DNA from: WHSM01 sp050701635
Lineage (GTDB): Bacteria; Actinomycetota; Actinomycetes; Mycobacteriales; Micromonosporaceae
Direction: 5' to 3'
DNA length: 10,262 nt
NCBI GenBank assembly: GCA_050701635.1
Contig: JBOGDF010000203.1
Span: 1 to 10,262 of the forward strand
The notes under the pieces are model-generated. The model was not told the origin of the DNA. It was given only the letters and a program-made list of their open reading frames with translations, and did no database searches. Below, piece by piece: positions 5,064-10,262 of this stretch. The translations under genes and the position numbers were made by a program. Numbering within the stretch: position 1 is the first letter of the stretch; each line of letters opens with the position of its first letter.

Positions 5064-6551
5064 ATGCCTGTCAGCGAGGTACGGCGCCGACTGGGCGCGG
5101 CGGCCGCACACCCCGTGACCCTGGCCGCCGGCCGGTGGTCCCTGGTCGTGCTGGTGGCGCTGGTGGGCGCCGTGGCCGGGGTGCTGCTCGGGGGCCGGGT
5201 GCACCATGCCGTCGGGCCGTTCCAGGCGGAGTTCACGATCACACCGTCGCTCACGGGGCAGACCGAGGTGCAGATCCCGCCGCTCGGGTCGCTGATCCTG
5301 GACAGCCACGACGCACCGGCCACGCTGACCGTACGGCTGGCCGAGCTGGACCCGGGGCGCACCCGTGCCCTGGTGTCGGACCCGAAGGCGGTGGAGCGCG
5401 CCAGCGCTACCGCGGTCACCGATCTCGAGTCCGGGATGAAACGGCTCGCGATTGCCGCGGGCGGCTCCGCGGTGCTGGGCGCGCTGCTGCTCAGCCTGCT
5501 GGTGTACCGGCGGGACGTACGCCGGGTGGCCGCGGTGGGCGCTGTCGCGATCGGCATGCTGGCCGGTACGGCGGGGCTGGCGTACGTCACCTTCGACGCC
5601 CGCGCGATCGAGGAACCCCGGTACGAAGGGCTCCTCACCAATGCGCCGGCGGTGGTCGGCGACGCCCGCCGGATCGCCGACCGCTACTCCGAATACCGCG
5701 CCGAGCTGCAGCGGCTGGTGCTCAACGTCAGCAAGCTCTACACCACCGCCTCCAATCTCCCGGTGTACGAGCCCGACGGGAACACCATCCGGGTGCTGCA
5801 CGTCTCCGACCTGCACCTGAACCCGACCGGGTTCGACCTGATCGCCACCGTGACGAAGCAGTTCAACGTCGACGTGGTGGTCGACACTGGCGACATCACC
5901 GACTGGGGCAGCGACCGAGAGGGCCGGCTGTACGCCTCCGGCGTCGGCACCGTGGACGCGCCGTACGTCTTCGTACGGGGCAACCACGACTCGAGCGCGA
6001 TCGAACAGGCGGTCGCCGACCAACCCAACGCGATCGCGCTGGACAACCACATCGGCACGGTCGCCGGGCTCACCTTCGCCGGCATCGGGGATCCCCGGTT
6101 CACGCCGGACAAGTCCCGCGCCGACGACTACACCAAGGCCGGGCTGCGGCTGCACACCCAGACGCTGGTGGAGACCATCGAGGCCCAGCACCGCTCGGTC
6201 GACGTGGGGCTGGTGCACGATCCGGTCGGCGCCGCCCGGCTCGACGGCGTGACCCCGGTGATCCTGGCCGGCCACACCCACCAGCGCACCGTCACCCGGC
6301 TCGACGGCGGCAGCCTGCTGATGGTGGAAGGCTCCACCGGCGGCGCCGGCCTGCGCGGGCTGCAGAAGGACCAGCCGGTCACGCTCGACCTGTCGGTGCT
6401 CTACTTCGACCGCGAGACCCGCACCCTGCAGGCGTACGACGACATCAAGGTGGGCGGCGCCGGTCGCGCCGAGGTGACACTCGAGCGCCACGTCGTCGAT
6501 GTCGCCCCCGGGACGCTGCCCAGCCCCAGCCCCACCAACGGCGGACGTTAA
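5064..6551 (+). CDS. Membrane-anchored calcineurin-like metallophosphoesterase
   Basis: The protein is 495 aa. Membrane helices are predicted at about 26-45, 127-147 and 155-176. A basic loop (YRRDVRR, 148-154) between the second and third is presumably cytoplasmic. With the N-terminus inside, residues about 49-126 and the C-terminal enzyme domain would both be outside the cell. The phosphoesterase domain (about 241-460) has all five metal-site motifs: DLH (Asp249, His251), GDITD (Asp277), GNHD (Asn307, His308), VHD (His385) and GHTH (His404, His406). It should therefore be an active dinuclear-metal hydrolase of phosphate mono- or diesters; the substrate is unknown. The tail after about 480 is Pro/Ser-rich. 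It starts 73 nt after the lipoprotein gene. Its TAA lies inside the -10 element of the next gene, so the pair may also be cotranscribed. Confidence 0.88.
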   Translation: MPVSEVRRRLGAAAAHPVTLAAGRWSLVVLVALVGAVAGVLLGGRVHHAVGPFQAEFTITPSLTGQTEVQIPPLGSLILDSHDAPATLTVRLAELDPGRTRALVSDPKAVERASATAVTDLESGMKRLAIAAGGSAVLGALLLSLLVYRRDVRRVAAVGAVAIGMLAGTAGLAYVTFDARAIEEPRYEGLLTNAPAVVGDARRIADRYSEYRAELQRLVLNVSKLYTTASNLPVYEPDGNTIRVLHVSDLHLNPTGFDLIATVTKQFNVDVVVDTGDITDWGSDREGRLYASGVGTVDAPYVFVRGNHDSSAIEQAVADQPNAIALDNHIGTVAGLTFAGIGDPRFTPDKSRADDYTKAGLRLHTQTLVETIEAQHRSVDVGLVHDPVGAARLDGVTPVILAGHTHQRTVTRLDGGSLLMVEGSTGGAGLRGLQKDQPVTLDLSVLYFDRETRTLQAYDDIKVGGAGRAEVTLERHVVDVAPGTLPSPSPTNGGR

Positions 6552-6554
6552 GGT
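6549..6554 (+). promoter_or_regulatory. -10 hexamer overlapping the upstream stop codon
   Basis: TAAGGT matches TANNNT. Its first three bases are the TAA stop of the phosphoesterase gene. CCGGCC (6 nt) and ATG6561 follow, the leaderless layout. Confidence 0.45.
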
Positions 6555-6560
6555 CCGGCC

Positions 6561-6875
6561 ATGGAGACCTCGCAACTGATCACCATGCTCGCCGTCCTGC
6601 TGCCGATCTCGATCTGCATCGCGCTCGCCATCACCGTCAACGACCGTAAGGCCGACGCCCGGTTCAAGCGGCTGGAGCACGACGTACACCTGATCATGAA
6701 GCATCTCGGGGTGCAGACCGCGACCGAGCAGGCGCTCGGTGCGCGCGGCGCGGAGATCGACGCGCTGCTGCGGCGTGGCCGCAAGATCGAGGCGATCAAG
6801 GTCTACCGCGAGCTCACCGGGGTGGGGTTGAAGGAGGCCAAGAACGCCGTCGACGCGTTCCAGGCCGGTCGCTGA
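6561..6875 (+). CDS. Membrane-anchored protein with ribosomal L7/L12 C-terminal-like domain
   Basis: The protein is 104 aa. It has one N-terminal membrane helix (about residues 6-25), a charged, probably helical stretch (27-49), and a C-terminal helix-turn-helix segment (about 64-102) reading GRKIEAIKVYRELTGVGLKE then AKNAVDAF. That segment closely follows the helical core of the L7/L12 C-terminal domain (the KIEVIKxVREITGLGLKEAK type). In L7/L12 this surface contacts translational GTPases. Here only the helical part is obvious and there is no L12 dimerisation domain, so it is not a ribosomal stalk protein. Short proteins with this module occur in Actinobacteria under the L7/L12 name, with no role that I know. 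ATG6561 is 9 nt after the phosphoesterase stop. The gene is convergent with gatB, 31 nt away. The domain match is fairly firm and the function unknown. Confidence 0.82.
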   Translation: METSQLITMLAVLLPISICIALAITVNDRKADARFKRLEHDVHLIMKHLGVQTATEQALGARGAEIDALLRRGRKIEAIKVYRELTGVGLKEAKNAVDAFQAGR

Positions 6876-6891
6876 CCGGGAAACTCTTCCC
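6865..6891. terminator. Possible terminator between L12-like gene and gatB
   Basis: Two overlapping short inverted repeats lie at the convergent gene ends. CCGGTC-GCT-GACCGG (6865-6879) has a 6-bp stem and spans the stop codon. GGGAA-ACTC-TTCCC (6878-6891) has a 5-bp stem. They share bases and would compete. Neither has a T-run, so termination is plausible only from position. Confidence 0.3.
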
Positions 6892-6906
6892 TAGATGCAG
6901 CGGCGG

Positions 6907-8400
6907 TCAGCTGAGCTTGGTGAGGATCAGCTCGCGTACGGTCTTCGCGTCGGCCTGGCCGCGGGTCGCCTTCATCACCGCACCCACCAGCGCGCCGGCC
7001 GCCGCCACCTTGCCGTCGCGGATCTTCGCCGCGACGTCGGGGTTGGCGGCGATCGCCTCGTCGACGGCGGCTTCCAGCACCCCGGTGTCGGAGACGACCT
7101 CCAGCCCACGGGCGGTCATCACCTCTGTCGGCGAGCCCTCCCCGGCCAGCACGCCTTCCAGCACCGTACGCGCCAGCTTGTCGTTGATCTTGCCGTCGTC
7201 CACCAGCCGCTGCAGCTCGGCGACCTGCTCCGGGGTGACCGGCATCGCGGTCAGCTCGGTGCCGGACTCGTTGGCGCGCCGGGACAGCTCGCCCAGCCAC
7301 CACTTGCGGGCGGCGTCCGGGCCGGCCCCGGCGGCGACGGTCCGCTCGATCAGCTCCACCGCGCCGGCGTTGAGGAGCGACTGCATCTCGTGGGCGTTGA
7401 TCCCCCACTCGGCACGCAGCCTGGCCCGGCGCTCCGCCGGGGGCTCGGGCAGCGCGGCCTTCAGCTCGGCGACCCACGCCGGGTCGGGCGCGATCGGCAC
7501 CAGGTCCGGCTCCGGGAAGTACCGGTAGTCGGTCGCCGTCTCCTTGCTGCGCCCGGCGGTGGTGTGACCGGTGTCCTCGTGGAAGTGCCTCGTCTCCTGG
7601 ACGATCCGCTCCCCCGCGTCGAGCAAGGACGCCTGCCGGATCATCTCGCTGCGGACAGCGCGCTCCACGCTCCGTAGCGAGTTGACGTTCTTGGTCTCGG
7701 TACGCGTGCCCCACTCTTCGCCGGGCCTGTTCAACGACGTGTTGACGTCGCAGCGCAGCGAACCCTGCTCCATCCGTACGTCGGAGACGTCCAGCGAGCG
7801 GACCGTCTCCCGCAGCTCGGTGACGTACGCGCGGGCCACCTCCGGCGCCAGCGCTCCGGTGCCGGGCACCGGCTTGGTGACGATCTCCACCAGCGGGATG
7901 CCGGCGCGGTTGTAGTCCACCAGCGACTCGGTGGCGCCGTGGATCCGGCCGGTGGCGCCGCCGATGTGCAGCGTCTTGCCGGTGTCCTCTTCCAGGTGTA
8001 CGCGCTCGATCCCGATCCGTACGGTCTCGCCGTTCACTTCGACCTCGAGGTAGCCGTCGGTGCACAGCGGCTCGTCGTACTGGGAGGTCTGGAAGTTCTT
8101 CGGCATGTCCGGGTAGAAGTAGTTCTTCCGCGCGAACCGGCACCACGCAGCGATGTCGCAGTGCAGCGCGAGCCCGATCCGGATGGTCGCCTCGATCGCG
8201 GCCCGGTTCGCCACCGGCAGGCTGCCGGGCAGCCCCAGGCACACCGGGCAGACCTGGGTGTTCGGCTCCGCGCCGAACTCCGTACGGCAGCCGCAGAACA
8301 TCTTGGTACGGGTGCCCAGCTCGACGTGCACCTCGAGCCCGATCACCGGCTCGTACCGGGAAAGGAGGTCTTCGTAGCTGGGGAGCGTTGTCGTACTCAC
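6907..8400 (-). CDS. gatB: Asp-tRNA(Asn)/Glu-tRNA(Gln) amidotransferase subunit B
   Basis: The 497-aa protein has the full family length. GatB binds mischarged Asp-tRNA(Asn) or Glu-tRNA(Gln), phosphorylates the side-chain carboxylate with ATP and transfers ammonia delivered by GatA. Signatures include GLEVHVELGT (residues 21-30), a four-cysteine zinc site (Cys36, Cys38, Cys51, Cys54, the last two in CPVCLGLPG), the KNYFYPDMPKNFQTSQYD segment (92-109), MEQGSLRCDVN (210-220) and the DYRYFPEPDLVP region (291-302). A helical YqeY-type tRNA-binding tail follows (about 345-497). The start GTG8400 gives the normal N-terminus (VSTTTLPSYEDLLSRYEPVIGLEVH), and TAAGCT lies 7 nt upstream. The frame stays open upstream to 8970 but that part is antisense to the next gene. 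gatA lies further right on the same strand, but an oppositely oriented gene and a terminator hairpin lie between, so gatB is transcribed separately. Confidence 0.98.
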   Translation of the reverse strand: MSTTTLPSYEDLLSRYEPVIGLEVHVELGTRTKMFCGCRTEFGAEPNTQVCPVCLGLPGSLPVANRAAIEATIRIGLALHCDIAAWCRFARKNYFYPDMPKNFQTSQYDEPLCTDGYLEVEVNGETVRIGIERVHLEEDTGKTLHIGGATGRIHGATESLVDYNRAGIPLVEIVTKPVPGTGALAPEVARAYVTELRETVRSLDVSDVRMEQGSLRCDVNTSLNRPGEEWGTRTETKNVNSLRSVERAVRSEMIRQASLLDAGERIVQETRHFHEDTGHTTAGRSKETATDYRYFPEPDLVPIAPDPAWVAELKAALPEPPAERRARLRAEWGINAHEMQSLLNAGAVELIERTVAAGAGPDAARKWWLGELSRRANESGTELTAMPVTPEQVAELQRLVDDGKINDKLARTVLEGVLAGEGSPTEVMTARGLEVVSDTGVLEAAVDEAIAANPDVAAKIRDGKVAAAGALVGAVMKATRGQADAKTVRELILTKLS

Positions 8401-8407
8401 CCGTGGC

Positions 8408-8413
8408 AGCTTA
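8408..8413 (-). promoter_or_regulatory. -10 hexamer for leaderless gatB
   Basis: The minus strand reads TAAGCT, a TANNNT match, then GCCACGG (7 nt) and GTG8400. There is no Shine-Dalgarno site, so gatB probably has a leaderless transcript. Confidence 0.5.
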
Positions 8414-8448
8414 GTCGGGCCGCGACCAGCACGCTGCGGCACCTCGGG

Positions 8449-8528
8449 GCTGGCGCGAAAAGCCGAGGGCTGGCACGAACAGCCGACAGCTGGCGCGAAA
8501 AGGCGATGGCCGGTGCGCATACCCGATG
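8449..8528. repeat. Four tandem 20-bp direct repeats in the gatB/unknown-gene promoter region
   Basis: Four adjacent 20-bp units start at 8449, 8469, 8489 and 8509. The first reads GCTGGCGCGAAAAGCCGAGG. Units 1-3 agree at most positions; unit 4 is more diverged but keeps GC at the start and CGATG at the end. The array ends one base before the -10-like hexamer of the plus-strand gene, so the unit 3/4 junction lies where a -35 would be. Spacing of 20 bp is close to two helical turns, so a protein bound to each unit would sit on one DNA face. This suggests an operator array, but no regulator is identified. Confidence 0.85.
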
Positions 8529-8529
8529 C

Positions 8530-8535
8530 GATCAT
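8530..8535 (+). promoter_or_regulatory. -10-like hexamer for leaderless unknown gene
   Basis: GATCAT is followed by TTCCGGC (7 nt) and ATG8543. It lies directly after the 20-bp repeat array, which would cover the -35 region. Confidence 0.4.
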
Positions 8536-8542
8536 TTCCGGC

Positions 8543-9238
8543 ATGACTATTCCCCGGCAGATGATCCGGGCAGTCGAGGAGGGAGGTGACACCACCCGCC
8601 CGACGCTGCCGAAGATCCTGAATCTCGATGACGCGGACTCGCTCATCGACGTGCTCGACGCGCTGGCGCTGGACCCGTTCGTCACGGGCCGCCAGCCGTA
8701 CGGTCGTACCGTCTCGCTGGAGCGGGTACGCCCGACCGCGTCCCTGCTACCCGACGGCGCGCGGGTGCAGCGCGACGTCACGCTCGGCGACGGCCGGCGT
8801 GCGGTGTTCGCCACCGGTACGGGCTGGACGCTGCTGGCGCAGTGGAGCCGTACCACCGACGCGAATCTCACCGTCACCGCCGTCAGCGGCGAGCTGGCGC
8901 AGTGGGTCCTCGACGAAGCGACCCGCGACGCCACGGACCCGCCGCCGCCGGACGACAGCGACAAGGTCACGCTGGGCTTCTGGTCCCTGACCCCGAACGG
9001 CGCTCACCGGCGTACCCGGGTGATCACCGCGCCCGAGTGGCACGCGATCCGCGGCAACTACGCCACCGGCGTGGCGGCCGCGGTGGGCCGGCTGATGGAC
9101 GCCGAGGCGGCCGCCTGGCTCGGCAGGTCGGCCGGGATCGGCCCCGACGGCGCCACCCTGGCCGAGCTGTACGCCCTCCGCGACGGCATCGCGCCATCCG
9201 GGCCGCCGTCGCAGGCCCGCACCGGGCTGTACCTGTAA
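8543..9238 (+). CDS. Uncharacterised protein between gatB and gatA; possible N-terminal domain of an actinobacterial AAA+ family
   Basis: The 231-aa protein is soluble-looking, with no signal peptide or membrane helix. It has an acidic helical N-terminus (about 8-48), a mixed beta-rich core (about 54-115), a Pro/Asp-rich linker (about 130-140), a strand pair (142-162), and a helical segment PEWHAIRGNYATGVAAAVGRLM (164-185). From memory of family features, that W-x-x-I-R-x-NY segment and the overall layout resemble the region that precedes the Walker A motif in actinobacterial AAA+ ATPases annotated with DUF5925. No Walker A or B motif follows here, and the chain ends about 45 residues later. 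If the resemblance holds, this is a stand-alone version without the ATPase. ATG8543 was chosen over GTG8513 because the -10-like hexamer lies between them. The gene opposes gatB and gatA and has its own promoter region and terminator. The ORF is firm and the family tentative. Confidence 0.75.
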   Translation: MTIPRQMIRAVEEGGDTTRPTLPKILNLDDADSLIDVLDALALDPFVTGRQPYGRTVSLERVRPTASLLPDGARVQRDVTLGDGRRAVFATGTGWTLLAQWSRTTDANLTVTAVSGELAQWVLDEATRDATDPPPPDDSDKVTLGFWSLTPNGAHRRTRVITAPEWHAIRGNYATGVAAAVGRLMDAEAAAWLGRSAGIGPDGATLAELYALRDGIAPSGPPSQARTGLYL

Positions 9239-9245
9239 GCACGAC

Positions 9246-9277
9246 GACGGGCCCGCCGGAATGCCGGCGGGCCCGTC
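9246..9277. terminator. Strong hairpin, probable bidirectional terminator
   Basis: A perfect 14-bp GC-rich stem (9246-9259 paired with 9264-9277) with an AATG loop lies 8 nt after the stop of the unknown gene and 12 nt after the end of gatA on the other strand. It has no T-run on either side, as is common for actinobacterial terminators. Its placement between two converging genes suggests it serves both. Confidence 0.85.
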
Positions 9278-9289
9278 CCGGGTGCTGGG

Positions 9290-10262
9290 TTACGCCAGCG
9301 CGGGCGGCTGCGGCAGTGTCGTGGTCGACTCCAGCGCGGCGGCGACCCGGTACATCCGGTCGTCGGCCATCGTCGGGGCCATCACCTGCAGCCCGACCGG
9401 CAGCCCTTCGGAGAGCCCCACCGGTACGGAGATCGCGGGGCCGCCGTACAGGTTGGACGGGATCGTGTAGAGGTCGGCGAGGTACATCTGGTACGGGTCC
9501 GCCGTACGCGCGCCCAGCTCGAACGCCACGAACGGCGTGGTCGGCGAGATCAGCACGTCGACCTGCTCGAACGCGCTGGTGAAGTCGCGCGTGATCAGCG
9601 TCCGCACCTTCTGCGCCTGGCCGTAGTACGCGTCGTAGTAGCCGGCGGACAGGGCGTACGTGCCGAGCATGATGCGCCGCTTCACCTCGGGGCCGAAGCC
9701 GGCCTCGCGGGTCAGCGACATCACCTCCTCGAGGCTCTTCTCACCGTCGTCGCCGACCCGCAGGCCGTACCGGACGCCGTCGAAGCGGGCCAGGTTGGAC
9801 GAGCACTCGCTCGGCGCGATCAGGTAGTACGCCGGCAGCGCGTACTCGAAGTGCGGGCAGGAGACCTCGACGATCTCGGCGCCCAGCTTGGTGAGCCGCT
9901 CCACGCCTTCGCTGAACGCCGCCATCACGCCCGGCTCGGCGCCCTCGCCGGCGAACTCGCGTACCAGCCCGAGCTTGACGCCGGACAGGTCGCCGGAGGC
10001 GCCCTGGCGAGCGGCGGCGACCACCGGCGGCACCGGCTGCGGGATGCTGGTCGAGTCGCACGGGTCGTGCCCGGCGATCACCTCGTGCAGCAGCGCCGCG
10101 TCGAGCACCGTACGCGCCACAGGCCCAGGAGTGTCCAGGGAGGACGAGAAGGCGACCAGGCCGTACCGGGAGGTGCCGCCGTACGTGGGCTTGGCGCCGA
10201 CCGTGCCGGTGACCGCGCCGGGCTGCCGGATCGAGCCGCCGGTGTCGGTGCCGATCCCCAGC
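9290..10262 (-). CDS. gatA: Asp-tRNA(Asn)/Glu-tRNA(Gln) amidotransferase subunit A, C-terminal part
   Basis: The visible 323 codons are the C-terminal two thirds of GatA; the start lies beyond the right edge. GatA is an amidase-signature enzyme that hydrolyses glutamine and channels ammonia to GatB. The fragment begins in the signature region with GTDTGGSIRQPG. Its GGS serine (codon at 10232-10234) is at the acyl-enzyme nucleophile position; the catalytic Lys and cis-Ser lie off the window. GAKPTYGGTSRYGLVAFSSS and LDTPGPVARTV follow, typical of bacterial GatA. Further on are LGTYALSAGYYDAYYGQAQK, then VDVLISPTTPFVAFELG and a NLYGGPAISVPVGLSEG segment, all standard for the family. An internal Met at 10120 is not the start, since the conserved frame continues to the edge. 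In related bacteria gatC usually precedes gatA, so it probably lies to the right. Confidence 0.97.
   Translation of the reverse strand, partial: LGIGTDTGGSIRQPGAVTGTVGAKPTYGGTSRYGLVAFSSSLDTPGPVARTVLDAALLHEVIAGHDPCDSTSIPQPVPPVVAAARQGASGDLSGVKLGLVREFAGEGAEPGVMAAFSEGVERLTKLGAEIVEVSCPHFEYALPAYYLIAPSECSSNLARFDGVRYGLRVGDDGEKSLEEVMSLTREAGFGPEVKRRIMLGTYALSAGYYDAYYGQAQKVRTLITRDFTSAFEQVDVLISPTTPFVAFELGARTADPYQMYLADLYTIPSNLYGGPAISVPVGLSEGLPVGLQVMAPTMADDRMYRVAAALESTTTLPQPPALA

Noticed and set aside
1526..5641. A 1371-codon open frame on the minus strand
   Set aside because: It runs antisense or out of frame through four well-supported genes and several promoter regions, and its translation is low-complexity Arg/Ala/Gly/Pro-rich sequence. 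Lack of stops is a side effect of very high GC.
4890..6704. A 604-codon open frame on the minus strand
   Set aside because: It is antisense to the phosphoesterase, which has all catalytic motifs. The translation shows no domain pattern.
8451..8461. Match of the repeat core to the eukaryotic E2F site (TTTTCGCGCC on the other strand)
   Set aside because: It is a coincidence of base composition; E2F does not exist in bacteria.
8449..8528. CRISPR array or replication origin iterons
   Set aside because: The units are directly adjacent with no spacers, so it is not CRISPR. No initiator gene, AT-rich region or DnaA boxes are nearby, so an origin is unsupported.
8401..8970. Possible N-terminal extension of gatB
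   Set aside because: The frame is open, but the extension is antisense to the unknown gene and crosses the repeat array. GTG8400 gives the normal GatB N-terminus.
9290..10120. A complete amidase gene starting at the Met at 10120
   Set aside because: The conserved amidase signature continues in the same frame to the window edge, so this is an internal codon of a gatA cut by the boundary.

Overview
The window is dense, very GC-rich DNA with strong third-position GC bias and frequent GTG starts. The protein families are typical of high-GC Actinobacteria, and a member of the Micromonosporaceae is my best guess. That guess rests on overall character, not on a marker gene. I count ten protein-coding genes, of which gatA is cut by the right edge. 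I see no tRNA, rRNA, CRISPR array, insertion sequence or integrase. No gap between genes exceeds about 150 bases.

Left part (1-3805). A two-gene minus-strand operon encodes a six-Asp-box BNR beta-propeller followed by a MoaD/ThiS-like ubiquitin-fold protein ending in Gly-Gly. Divergent to it is a small membrane protein with a bacterial PH-like domain and a repetitive acidic tail. Its 3' end overlaps the 3' end of a convergent D-2-hydroxyacid dehydrogenase. Divergent from that is an unrecognised two-helix membrane protein with an external domain and a Pro/Gly-rich tail.

Middle part (3860-6875, plus strand). This holds a lipoprotein of the PQQ-dependent glucose/sorbosone dehydrogenase family, a three-helix membrane protein with a probably extracellular calcineurin-like phosphoesterase domain, and a small protein joining one membrane helix to a ribosomal L7/L12 C-terminal-like module.

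Right part (6907-10262). gatB and gatA, both on the minus strand, encode subunits of the Asp-tRNA(Asn)/Glu-tRNA(Gln) amidotransferase. An oppositely oriented gene of unknown function separates them. A 14-bp-stem hairpin lies between that gene and gatA. On its other side, the gatB/unknown-gene promoter region carries four tandem 20-bp direct repeats.

A theme across the window is start-site structure. Eight of the nine genes whose start is visible have a -10-like hexamer (A at position 2, T at position 6) ending 6-8 nt before the start codon, with no Shine-Dalgarno sequence. This is the layout expected of leaderless transcripts. The exception with its own promoter is the BNR gene, which has a clear GGAGGAGA site; moaD follows it in the same operon. 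The items most worth following up are the BNR/MoaD pair, the 20-bp repeat array and the membrane-anchored L12-like protein.
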